64,000 nt of DNA from Gordonia asplenii (lineage in GTDB: Bacteria; Actinomycetota; Actinomycetes; Mycobacteriales; Mycobacteriaceae), in assembly GCF_012933505.1 (NCBI RefSeq), contig NZ_JABBNB010000005.1, positions 1-64,000 of the forward strand, written 5' to 3'. Below are positions 39,735 through 46,780 of this stretch, one piece after another. The notes under the pieces are model-generated. The model made no database searches and was not told where the DNA came from. It saw only the letters and a list, made by a program, of their open reading frames with translations. The position numbers and the translations under genes were made by a program. Positions within the stretch are counted from its first letter, which is position 1; every line of letters begins with the position of its first letter.

Positions 39735-40435
39735 GCGATCCGCCTGCCGGTCCGGATCAGATACGCCTCTTCGAGATCTGTTGCGGCGCCGACGAAGTCG
39801 CTCAGCGGCTCGTCGGCGACGACGGCTCCGTCGTCGAGCATGATGACCCGATCAGCGGTACGCGCCACCTCGTCGAGGAGATGCGACGCGACGACGACGG
39901 TTCGCCCGCCGGCCGCGAGGTCGGTGAGAAGCGCACGGACCCAATGGATTCCGACTATGTCGAGCCCGTTGTGCGGTTCGTCGAAGATCAGTGCCGCGGG
40001 GTCGGGGAGCAGTGCGGCCGCGATGCCGATCCGCTGTGCCATGCCCAGTGAGAATCCGCTGAGTGGGCGATCGGCGTGATCGGTCATGCCGACGTCGTCG
40101 AGTACGGCATTCACCCGGGATCGCCCGACCCCGGCCGCCGCGGCCCGAAACCGCAGGTACCGCCGGGCGGTATGGCCGGGCGGAAACCTTTTGCCGCCCA
40201 AGTGAATTCCCACCAGACGGGCGCGGTCGGCGCGGTCGCCGATCGGTCTGCCGTCGAGCAGCACGGTGCCGGTGGACGGGGTGGTCAGCCCGCTCAGGCA
40301 CCGCAACAGGGTCGACTTGCCCGCGCCGTTGCGGCCGAGCAGGTAGCTCAGCTGCGCACGTGGCAAGGCCAGGTTCACCGCACGCAGCGCGCTGCGGTCG
40401 CCATACTCCTTGGTCACCTCGACGACGTCGATCAC
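39731..40435 (-). CDS. ABC transporter ATP-binding protein
   Basis: ATPase of 234 residues: Walker A LLGRNGAGKSTLLR, signature 'LSGFSLGMAQRIGIA' (LSGGQ position), Walker B 'AALIFDEPHNGLD' and the H-loop 'VVVASHLLDEV'. The Q-loop region reads 'GIHLGGKRFPPGHTARR'. The GTG at 40435 is chosen because the frame upstream covers the secreted-protein gene. Partner of the overlapping permease. Two bases separate it from the Mtb12-like gene, so co-transcription is likely. Confidence 0.9.
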   Translation of the reverse strand: MIDVVEVTKEYGDRSALRAVNLALPRAQLSYLLGRNGAGKSTLLRCLSGLTTPSTGTVLLDGRPIGDRADRARLVGIHLGGKRFPPGHTARRYLRFRAAAAGVGRSRVNAVLDDVGMTDHADRPLSGFSLGMAQRIGIAAALLPDPAALIFDEPHNGLDIVGIHWVRALLTDLAAGGRTVVVASHLLDEVARTADRVIMLDDGAVVADEPLSDFVGAATDLEEAYLIRTGRRIA

Positions 40436-40437
40436 GA

Positions 40438-40929
40438 TCAGCTGTTGCAGTAGATGTTCAGGCCGACGGCCTTGACGCCCTGGCACATCGAGCTCGCCGC
40501 GAGCTTCCAGTTTCCGCCGAGGCGTTTGAACTCGATGGTCATCCGGATCGTCGGGCGGCCCGCGGATCCACTGTTGAGCGTGGCGGTCACCGAGTTTCCG
40601 CGTTGCACCAGCGGTCCGGTGACGTCGTTCCATCCGCGCGGCGCGCGAAACAGTCCCAGCTGATAGACGGTGCGTGGAACCACGACGGCGCTCATGCCTC
40701 CTTCGACGTTCGCGGCTTTGGCCTCATCCGACGCCGGTGTCTCGACGATGAACTCGACGATGTCGTTGAGGTCGGCCAGGGTCGGGTGCTCGGCGGTCAC
40801 CGTGAAATTCGGCGGGAAGGTCTTCGCCGGTGCGGGCGCGGCGACCACGGCCGCCAGTCCGACGCTCATCAGGAGGGCGCAGAGGGCCGCCGCCGTGCTG
40901 CGGATAGGAGTTCGGAGCGGATGTGGCAT
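40438..40929 (-). CDS. Secreted Mtb12-like low-molecular-weight antigen
   Basis: Exported protein of 163 residues. A Sec signal peptide (residues 1-34, ending AAPAPAKTF) precedes a domain with 'PTLADLNDIVEFI', 'VEGGMSAVVVPRTV', and a C-terminal 'FKRLGGNWKLAASSMCQGVK'. This order resembles Mtb12/CFP-2 of mycobacteria (my recognition, moderate). ATG 40929 follows an AAAGGAC ribosome site. A 5'-leader hairpin (TGCGGG/CCCGCA, 40949-40966) and an IdeR-like iron box lie upstream. Confidence 0.7.
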   Translation of the reverse strand: MPHPLRTPIRSTAAALCALLMSVGLAAVVAAPAPAKTFPPNFTVTAEHPTLADLNDIVEFIVETPASDEAKAANVEGGMSAVVVPRTVYQLGLFRAPRGWNDVTGPLVQRGNSVTATLNSGSAGRPTIRMTIEFKRLGGNWKLAASSMCQGVKAVGLNIYCNS

Positions 40930-40991
40930 CAGATGTCCTTTCGTTGCATGCGGGATTCGACCCGCAATAAAAAGGACCGTAGTCATTTAAA

Positions 40992-41010
40992 TTATGAAAG
41001 GCAACCCTTA
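40992..41010. promoter_or_regulatory. IdeR/DtxR-like iron box upstream of the Mtb12-like gene
   Basis: On the minus strand the 19-mer TAAGGGTTGCCTTTCATAA matches TWAGGTTAGSCTWACCTWA at 15 of 19 positions. It lies 63-81 bases before the ATG of the secreted-protein gene and reaches into the stop codon of the upstream regulator gene. Iron repression of the downstream genes is inferred. Confidence 0.5.
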
Positions 41011-41661
41011 GTGCCGAGACGCCGAGCGCACCTGCGGCGACAGGCCCACGGTGATCTCGCAGTTGCCGCCCGCGACGTCGGGGCGAACGGCGACGGCGTA
41101 CTGCGAGCCCAATGCCGCCGATGCCGTCGCCAGCGCCTCTTCGATCACGCCGCGGGCGATGCCCTGCGCGATCTCGGGATGGTCGGTCGACAATTCTTTG
41201 AGCGGGCACGAGCAGATGGTCAGTTCATGCGAGCCGAAGGCGCTGGTCGTCGAGCGAATCTGAAACCCGAGCCCCCGCAACGCGTCGACGACGACGGTGA
41301 CCGGGTCGGGCAGCGGAGTGGGCGCCGGTGGGGCCGGATGGCGCGCGGCCCACAGCCGGCCGGCTTCGGCGGCCCGCTGTTCGCGACTGTGCGCGGTCGG
41401 GCCGAGTTGTCCGAGCAACAGTGCGACGAGCTCGTCGGTCGGCGCATCCGGTGCCGCGACGTAGCCGAGTCGGGGTCGCCCCACCGACGTCGACGGCAAC
41501 TGTGCCGTGCTCGCCTCACCCGACTTGATCAGGTTGTTCAGGTGAAATCGTGCGGTCGTCACGTGCACCTGCAGCTGCTTGGCCACCGTTGCGGCGTCGA
41601 CCGGCCCGTCCGCGTTCCGCAGCGTCCGCAGCACGGCGGCACGGGGATCGGACAGTGTCAT
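41008..41661 (-). CDS. HTH regulator with Cys-x-Cys motif (COG2345/SufR-like)
   Basis: Regulator of 217 residues. An N-terminal winged helix ('VDAATVAKQLQVHVTTARFH', 'LNNLIKSGEASTAQ') is followed by an arginine-bearing linker and a C-terminal domain with Cys150, Cys152 (TICSCPLKEL) and Cys201 (GGNCEITV). In SufR-type regulators a Cys-rich domain holds a [Fe-S] cluster; here the usual middle Cys is replaced (HPEIAQGI). An Fe-S or metal sensor is plausible but not shown. Sixteen bases after the cupin gene. Confidence 0.75.
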   Translation of the reverse strand: MTLSDPRAAVLRTLRNADGPVDAATVAKQLQVHVTTARFHLNNLIKSGEASTAQLPSTSVGRPRLGYVAAPDAPTDELVALLLGQLGPTAHSREQRAAEAGRLWAARHPAPPAPTPLPDPVTVVVDALRGLGFQIRSTTSAFGSHELTICSCPLKELSTDHPEIAQGIARGVIEEALATASAALGSQYAVAVRPDVAGGNCEITVGLSPQVRSASRH

Positions 41662-41677
41662 CGTCGCCCTCTTTCGT

Positions 41678-42031
41678 TCAGGGCGTCGCGTTCAGCACGA
41701 GAAGAGTGACGGCGCCCGGGTCGGCAGCCCGCAATTCGTGCCGGACCCGCGCGGCGATATGCAGCGCGACGCCGGGTGTCACCGCCGTCGTCGTCCCGGC
41801 GACGGTCACGTCGACACTACCGCGTTGCCCGACGATGAGAATCGGGTGTGCCGCTTGGTGATCGGGCATTGTCTGACCGCCGGTGAACGCGATCCGGACG
41901 ACGGTGGCGCCGTCGAGCCGCGCCCGCACGTCGACCAGCGGGCGATCGGCCCGCGGGCCGTCGGCGACGTCGGCGAGACCGGTGATCGCGGTCCAGTCGA
42001 TTGCGGTGGCCTCGTTGATGTGGGCTGTCAT
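41678..42031 (-). CDS. Small cupin-domain protein
   Basis: Protein of 117 residues with a cupin barrel: 'GQTMPDHQAAHPILIVGQRG' carries the first metal-ligand motif in reduced form (His-x4-His), and 'ALHIAARVRHELRAADPG' the second. Metal binding is likely. It sits between a methyltransferase (7 bases upstream) and the Cys-bearing regulator. Function unknown; it may sense or process a small molecule. Confidence 0.78.
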   Translation of the reverse strand: MTAHINEATAIDWTAITGLADVADGPRADRPLVDVRARLDGATVVRIAFTGGQTMPDHQAAHPILIVGQRGSVDVTVAGTTTAVTPGVALHIAARVRHELRAADPGAVTLLVLNATP

Positions 42032-42038
42032 CTGCTCC

Positions 42039-42842
42039 TCATTCTGTTGTCTTCAGTTTGGTCACCACCACCTCGATGGCGGCCAGGTTCTTGCGGTACT
42101 TGCGGAAGGTGGAGCGCATGTCGAGCACGCGCGCACGTGACTCGCCGTCGCGAATCACGTTGCCGACGAACCGAATCGCGCCGAACAAGCCCTCGTCGGC
42201 GATGATTCGCCGGGGTTGCAGGAGTGCCATCGGCGCGAACCTGACCTCGCTCACCTCGAAGCCGTTGGCGGTGAACAGTTCTCGCCATTCGGTCTCGGTC
42301 AGGGGGCGGGCGTTGACCTTGATCGATCGGGCGAGTGCGCGTTGCAGCGCGGCCTTGTCGTCGGCGGGCAGCGTGTCGGGATGCACCGCGAGTTCGTGCA
42401 CCGCATAGTGGCCACCCTCGCGAAGGACGCGATGGGCCTCGGCGACGATGGCGGTCTTGCCGCGGGCCGATTGCATGGTCAGCATCGCCTCGCCGATCGC
42501 GACGTCGATCGATGCGTCGGGCAGTCCGGTGGCCGAGGCGTCGGCTTCGACGACGTCACCGGCCGTGCCGATCACCGACTTCGTCAGCGACACCGCGGCG
42601 TCGTCGGATTCGACGCCGACATAGCTGCGGGGCGATCTGCCGAGGATGTCGGTGGCCGTGCGGCCGAGGCCCGGTGCGATTTCCAGGACGTCGGCGCCGG
42701 CGATCGGCAGGTCGTCGAGCATCCGCGTGGACAGTTCCGCGCCGCCGGGGCGCAAGACGCGCTTGCCGAGGCGGGCAAGCAGCCAATGGCCGGGCATGTC
42801 GGCAGAGCGGCGGGCAGCGAAGGGCAGCTCGGCAGCGTCCAT
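42039..42842 (-). CDS. Class I SAM-dependent methyltransferase
   Basis: Methyltransferase of 267 residues. The SAM-binding motif I is 'VLEIAPGLGRTATDILGRSP', with the acidic motif II 'YVGVESDDAA' and 'VEADASATGLPDASIDVAIG' after it. First gene of a three-gene unit with the cupin and the HTH regulator. A ribosome site (AGAGG) precedes the ATG. An iron-box-like 19-mer lies 56-74 bases upstream. The substrate is unknown. Confidence 0.85.
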   Translation of the reverse strand: MDAAELPFAARRSADMPGHWLLARLGKRVLRPGGAELSTRMLDDLPIAGADVLEIAPGLGRTATDILGRSPRSYVGVESDDAAVSLTKSVIGTAGDVVEADASATGLPDASIDVAIGEAMLTMQSARGKTAIVAEAHRVLREGGHYAVHELAVHPDTLPADDKAALQRALARSIKVNARPLTETEWRELFTANGFEVSEVRFAPMALLQPRRIIADEGLFGAIRFVGNVIRDGESRARVLDMRSTFRKYRKNLAAIEVVVTKLKTTE

Positions 42843-42897
42843 GGTGATACCTCTTCTTCTTCGAATTTAGAGTAGTGAGTCTCATCGAAATTACCAG

Positions 42898-42916
42898 AAA
42901 GGTAAGGCTTGGCTAC
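42898..42916. promoter_or_regulatory. Iron-box-like site upstream of the methyltransferase gene
   Basis: AAAGGTAAGGCTTGGCTAC matches the IdeR/DtxR consensus at 14 of 19 positions. It is weaker than the box at 40,992, but lies in a promoter position for the methyltransferase-cupin-regulator unit and upstream of the divergent ArsR gene. Confidence 0.35.
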
Positions 42917-42946
42917 AGAAAAGAGTGTGGAATCGGGGATTGACAA

Positions 42947-42968
42947 CATACAACCGATCGGTTGTATG
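42947..42968. promoter_or_regulatory. Perfect 22-nt palindrome in the ArsR promoter
   Basis: CATACAACCGA is followed at once by its exact reverse complement. TTGACA (42940-42945) lies just before it and TATGAT (42965-42970) overlaps its end; TATGAT stands six bases before the GTG of the ArsR gene. A protein bound here would block RNA polymerase. The obvious candidate is the ArsR-family product itself. Confidence 0.85.
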
Positions 42969-42976
42969 ATTGGCGA

Positions 42977-43339
42977 GTGACCGAGGCCGACGAGGACAGA
43001 GCGGATGCGATGTTCCACGCCCTCGCCGATCGCACCAGGCGCGACATCTTGCGGCGCGTCCTGGCGGGAGAGCATTCGGTCAGTGCACTCGCGGAGCCCT
43101 ATGACATGAGCTTCGCCGCGGTGCAGAAACACGTCGCCGTCTTGGAGAAGGCGGGTCTGCTCAGCAAACGGCGCAGCGGCCGTGAGCAGCTGGCCCGCGG
43201 CGATGTGGAGGCGGTCCGGTCGGTGGCGTCGATGCTCGACGAAATCGAAGCCGTGTGGCGCGGCCGGATCGCCCGGATCGACGATCTGCTCGCCACCGAC
43301 CTATCAGAATCGAAAGATCAACCAACGCAGAAGGATTGA
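42977..43339 (+). CDS. ArsR-family regulator (autorepressor candidate)
   Basis: Winged-helix regulator of 120 residues: 'FHALADRTRRDILRRVLAGE', 'HSVSALAEPYDMSFAAVQKH', 'VAVLEKAGLLSKRRSGREQL'. No metal-binding Cys cluster, so a non-metal subtype of the kind usually paired with AHSA1/SRPBCC genes. The GTG at 42977 fits a leaderless transcript; an in-frame TTG at 42962 lies inside the operator. The SRPBCC gene follows four bases later, and together they form an operon. Confidence 0.9.
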   Translation: MTEADEDRADAMFHALADRTRRDILRRVLAGEHSVSALAEPYDMSFAAVQKHVAVLEKAGLLSKRRSGREQLARGDVEAVRSVASMLDEIEAVWRGRIARIDDLLATDLSESKDQPTQKD

Positions 43340-43343
43340 GACC

Positions 43344-43829
43344 ATGCCTGTCATCGACGTGCAGACCGACACCGACAACCTGACCCTGACCATCACCGCC
43401 GAATTCGCCGCCCCGGTACCACGGGTGTGGCAGATCTACGCCGACCCGCGCCAGCTCGAACGCATCTGGGGACCGCCGACGTACCCGGCCACCGTCGTCG
43501 AGCACGATCTGCGGCCCGGCGGCCGGGTCACCTACTACATGACGAGCCCCGAGGGTGAGAAGTTCGCCGGTTGGTGGCAGATCACCGCCGTCGACGAACC
43601 CGACGGATTCACCTTCGACGACGGCTTCGCCGACGAGGAATTCAACCCTGTTCCGGGAATGCCGGTGTCGCGCAACGACTATGCCTTCACCGCCGTCGAC
43701 GGTGGCACCCGCGCGGTATACCTGAGCACCTATGAGACCGCCGAAGCGTTGCAGAAGGTGCTCGACATGGGTGTCATCGAGGGTGCGAGCGGGGCGATCA
43801 ATCAGATCGACGATCTGGTCAAGGCCTAG
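43344..43829 (+). CDS. SRPBCC/AHSA1-domain protein
   Basis: Protein of 161 residues. 'FAAPVPRVWQIYADPRQLER' and 'IWGPPTYPATVVEHDLRPGG' open the AHSA1-type fold, and 'GEKFAGWWQITAVDEPDGFT' continues it. These proteins bind hydrophobic ligands. Paired with the ArsR regulator, so it is probably the repressed gene. The DHFR-like gene lies 54 bases further on and has its own ribosome site (AGGAG), perhaps in the same transcript. Confidence 0.87.
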   Translation: MPVIDVQTDTDNLTLTITAEFAAPVPRVWQIYADPRQLERIWGPPTYPATVVEHDLRPGGRVTYYMTSPEGEKFAGWWQITAVDEPDGFTFDDGFADEEFNPVPGMPVSRNDYAFTAVDGGTRAVYLSTYETAEALQKVLDMGVIEGASGAINQIDDLVKA

Positions 43830-43883
43830 CCACCTCGTCGCAGTCCAGCCTGCGTCGAATACCTCACCCACCCAGGAGTTTTC

Positions 43884-44447
43884 ATGTCTCGTCCGCTCAT
43901 CGTCAGCGAATTCATCTCCCTCGACGGCGTCGTCGACTCACCCGGCGGCGGTGCTCACCCGCACGCGGGCTGGACCTTCACCGACATCGACTTCGTTCCC
44001 GAGGCCTACGAGATCAAAGGCCGGGAACAGACCGAGGCGGGCGCCATGCTGCTCGGCAGGCAATCCTATGACGAGTTCGCCCCGGTATGGCCGTCGATGG
44101 ACGAGTTCGCCGACTACAACGCGATGCCGAAGTACGTCGTCTCGTCGACACTGTCGGATCCGCAGTGGCATAACACTTCTGTCCTTCGCTCGCTCGATGA
44201 GGTTGCGGCACTGAAGGATTCCGATGCGGACGGATCGATCATCGTGCGCGGCAGCGCAACCCTCGCGCAGGGGTTGCTGGCGGCCGGACTCGTCGACCGC
44301 TACCACCTGCTGGTCTTCCCCGTGCTGCTAGGCTCCGGAAAGCGGCTGTTCGACGACGCCGCCGCCGCGAAAACCGCACTGGCACTGGCCGAGTCGGCGT
44401 CGTTCTCCAACGGAGTCCAGCTGCAGATATTCGACGTCGTCAAGTAG
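43884..44447 (+). CDS. Dihydrofolate reductase-family protein (RibD C-terminal type)
   Basis: Reductase-fold protein of 187 residues. 'SLDGVVDSPGG', 'MLLGRQSYDEFAPVWPSMDE', 'KYVVSSTLSDPQW' and 'IIVRGSATLAQGLLAAGLVD' are typical of the YwjB/RibD-C group of NADPH-binding proteins. Its substrate is not known; such genes often sit beside AHSA1/ArsR pairs. Ends eight bases into the convergent methyltransferase gene. Confidence 0.88.
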   Translation: MSRPLIVSEFISLDGVVDSPGGGAHPHAGWTFTDIDFVPEAYEIKGREQTEAGAMLLGRQSYDEFAPVWPSMDEFADYNAMPKYVVSSTLSDPQWHNTSVLRSLDEVAALKDSDADGSIIVRGSATLAQGLLAAGLVDRYHLLVFPVLLGSGKRLFDDAAAAKTALALAESASFSNGVQLQIFDVVK

Positions 44448-45084
44448 CGGGCTTGCGGCCGATGACGTACTGCCCCTGTCCGATGATGGTCTGCTCGACG
44501 TCGGGTATCCCGGCGTCGTGCATCCGCCCGGTGATCTCATGGGGCTCGAACATCCGGTAACCGCCGAGCGTGGCGATGGTTCCGACTCCCGGCAGGCGCG
44601 ACAGATCCGTGCGCACCGAGGTGAAGATGACGACGTCGCCGCCGGGCTTGCAGACGCGGACCAACTCGTCGATCACGGGCAGCGGATCGGGAATCAGGTA
44701 GAGCGCCGCGAGGCACGTGACGGTGTCGAAGGTGTTGTCGGCCAACGGAATCGCATGCGCGTCGGCGCGCAGGTAGCTGATCCGGTCACCGGAGTTGGTT
44801 CGTACCGCGGTGCTCAGCATCGCCGGGGAGAAGTCGATGCCGACGCAGTGCCCCACACCGGTCAGCCGGCGAGCCAGCTGTCCGGTGTAATTCCCTGGGC
44901 CGCAGGCGACGTCGAGGATCGAGCGCTCGCCGGGCCGGGACAGGTAACTCATCAGTGCGCGGTCGAACTCGGCCGTCGCGCTGCCGCCCAGACTGAACAG
45001 GCGCGTGAACGTCGGCCGCCAAAGATCTTGGTACACAACCGAGAAGGTCTTGCTGCGCATCAAGCGCTGGGCGATCGACGTCAT
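44440..45084 (-). CDS. UbiE-like class I methyltransferase
   Basis: SAM-dependent methyltransferase of 214 residues. Motif I is 'ILDVACGPGNYTGQLARRLT', followed by 'GIDFSPAMLSTAV', 'ADAHAIPLADNTFDTVTCLA' and 'RVCKPGGDVVIFT'. This pattern fits enzymes that methylate quinones, lipids or small molecules. The ATG overlaps the stop of the AhpD-like gene (ATGA), which sets the start. Confidence 0.86.
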   Translation of the reverse strand: MTSIAQRLMRSKTFSVVYQDLWRPTFTRLFSLGGSATAEFDRALMSYLSRPGERSILDVACGPGNYTGQLARRLTGVGHCVGIDFSPAMLSTAVRTNSGDRISYLRADAHAIPLADNTFDTVTCLAALYLIPDPLPVIDELVRVCKPGGDVVIFTSVRTDLSRLPGVGTIATLGGYRMFEPHEITGRMHDAGIPDVEQTIIGQGQYVIGRKPAT

Positions 45085-45617
45085 TTCTTGACGTCGCGTT
45101 CGATTCGCAGGGTACCCAGTGTCGTCGCGAGTGAATCGTATTGATTGACAAGCAGAACGAAGGCGATCAACTGCTCGTCGGTGAGGTGGCGGGCCAACGC
45201 GGCCCACGCGTCGTCGGAGATGTCGCGGCTCTCGACGAGTTGGTCGGTCGCCAGCAGCAGACTGCGTTCGCGATCGCCCCAGCCGGCATCGGGTCCGGCG
45301 ATGATGTCGTCGTAGAGCGAGCCGGTGATACCCGCGCGTGCGCCGAGTCGGCGGTGGTGGTCCATCTCGTAGTCGCACTGTCGCAGATGAGCGACGCGGA
45401 TGATGATCATCTCGGAGTCTTTGCGCGATAGTTTGCCGAACGGCATCATCCGCGCCGAATAGTGCAGCCAGCCGCGGAACAGGCCCTTCGCCCGGCCGAG
45501 CGTCGAAAAGATATGGGCGTCGTCGACTCCGGTCGCCAGCGCCGCGCCGCGAGCGAAGACCCAGTTGAAGGGACCGAGTTCGCGGAGGCCGCCGGGGGAG
45601 ATCCGTGGGGAGCTCAT
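45081..45617 (-). CDS. Carboxymuconolactone decarboxylase/AhpD-like protein
   Basis: Helical protein of 178 residues with the CMD-family core 'SEMIIIRVAHLRQCDYEMDH'. The usual CxxC of AhpD is reduced to a single Cys before DYEMDHH, so peroxidase activity is unlikely. M. tuberculosis Rv0464c, from memory, occupies the same place beside ramB. Overlaps the methyltransferase gene by four bases. Confidence 0.8.
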   Translation of the reverse strand: MSSPRISPGGLRELGPFNWVFARGAALATGVDDAHIFSTLGRAKGLFRGWLHYSARMMPFGKLSRKDSEMIIIRVAHLRQCDYEMDHHRRLGARAGITGSLYDDIIAGPDAGWGDRERSLLLATDQLVESRDISDDAWAALARHLTDEQLIAFVLLVNQYDSLATTLGTLRIERDVKK

Positions 45618-45686
45618 GGGGTCACCGTAGTCGATCAGGTGGCCGATGTTCGGTGATCGCGTCGGCGGTGTGGGTTACGGTGAACC

Positions 45687-46319
45687 GTGTCTTCTGCAGA
45701 TCTCTCCGGGCCTGCGGCGAAGCGTCAGACCGTGGTCGATGCGACGCTGCGCATCATCGCCGAAGACGGTGTCGAGGCCGCGACCACCCGCCGGATCGCG
45801 GCAGCCGCCGGGGTGGGACAGTCGGGGCTGTTCTACTCGTTCGGATCACGCGACGGCTTGCTCGCCGCGGTCGTCGAGGCTGGCATCGACGCCGAGATCG
45901 CCTCCTTCGACGGACTGCTCGCGGAACTCGACGTCACGTCGCCGTCGCCGGGGGTCACGCTCGACGAACTGTTCCGGCAGGGACTCGATGTCTACCTGGC
46001 CGCCCTTGCCGCCGATCCCGCCAAGGAACGCGCACTGATCTCGTTGGCGCTCTACGCTCAACGCACGCCGGGCATCGAACATCTCGCCACCAGGCTGTAT
46101 CAGGGCTACTACGACCTGGTGACTCGCGTGCTCGACGCGGCGTCGGCGTCGGCGCAGTTCACCTGGACCAAGCCGAGCGCCGAATTGGCGCCGCTGGTCG
46201 TCGCCTTCACCGACGGGCTGACGATGGCATATCTCGCGCACCCCGACGGCGACTTCGCAGGACTGATCGACGGCGCGGTCGCGCTATTGATGGGGTACGT
46301 GAAGCCCTGTGCCGATTGA
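45687..46319 (+). CDS. TetR-family regulator
   Basis: Repressor of 210 residues. Helix-turn-helix 'GVEAATTRRIAAAAGVGQSG' with 'LFYSFGSRDGLLAAVV'; the C-terminal domain is helical. GTG start with TACGGT five bases upstream. Starts 69 bases from the AhpD-like gene, its likely target. Ends at the repeat array. Confidence 0.86.
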   Translation: MSSADLSGPAAKRQTVVDATLRIIAEDGVEAATTRRIAAAAGVGQSGLFYSFGSRDGLLAAVVEAGIDAEIASFDGLLAELDVTSPSPGVTLDELFRQGLDVYLAALAADPAKERALISLALYAQRTPGIEHLATRLYQGYYDLVTRVLDAASASAQFTWTKPSAELAPLVVAFTDGLTMAYLAHPDGDFAGLIDGAVALLMGYVKPCAD

Positions 46320-46345
46320 TGTCGACGGGGGGAGTGGTCCTCTGT

Positions 46346-46526
46346 TGGTTGAGCGGGGCCCGACGAGCGAAGCGAGACGCGCCCGTGTCGAAACCACCTC
46401 ACCACCCCGCTGGTTGAGCCGGGCCCGACGAGCGAAGCGAGACGCGCCCGTGTCGAAACCACCTCACCTCCCCGCTGGTTGAGCCGGGCCCGACGAGCGC
46501 AGCGAGACGCGCCCGTGTCGAAACCA
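46346..46526 (+). repeat. Three direct 51-base repeats (family A)
   Basis: Near-identical copies at 46346-46396, 46411-46461 and 46476-46526, with a 65-base period. Each runs from TGGTTGAGC through GGGCCCGACGAGCG and CAGCGAGACGCGCCC (or AAGCGAGACG) to GTGTCGAAACCA. An inverted copy follows at 46587-46631, and the same unit is at 7.6-7.74 kb. Confidence 0.92.
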
Positions 46527-46586
46527 TCGTGAGACGAGTTACCAACTCTCGCTGGGCGTTTGGTGCGTTGGCAGCGTCGGGTTGCG

Positions 46587-46631
46587 TGGTTTCGACACGG
46601 GCCTTCGCTAGCGCTTCGGCCCGGCTCAACC
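46587..46631 (-). repeat. Inverted, shortened copy of family A
   Basis: TGGTTTCGACACGGGCC ... GGCTCAACC is the reverse complement of the 51-base unit ends, with a diverged middle. Together with any forward copy it can form a long RNA hairpin between the two convergent genes, in a good place to end transcription. Confidence 0.8.
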
Positions 46632-46763
46632 GGCGGGAAAGCCCGGCTCAACCGGTGGAGTGGCCGGGCTCAACCGGCGGGAAAGCCCGGCTCAACCGGT
46701 GGAGTGGCCGGGCTCAACCGGCGGGAAAGCCCGGCTCAACCCGCGGAGCGGCCCGGCTCAACC
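46632..46763. repeat. 22-base tandem array with 44-base higher-order period
   Basis: Units of 22 bases ending in GGCTCAACC alternate between type A (GGCGGGAAAGCCC...) and type B (GGTGGAGTGGCCG...). The order is A, B, A, B, A and a variant at 46742. The array grew from the GGCTCAACC end of the inverted family-A copy. Inside each A unit GGGAAAGCCC can form a tiny hairpin. Confidence 0.92.
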
Positions 46764-46780
46764 GGCGGAGTGGATACCGT

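Noticed and set aside
46632-46763. The 22-base array as a CRISPR array.
   Set aside because: Units are contiguous with no unique spacers of 30-40 bases, alternate in two types, derive from an adjacent repeat, and no cas genes are in the window.
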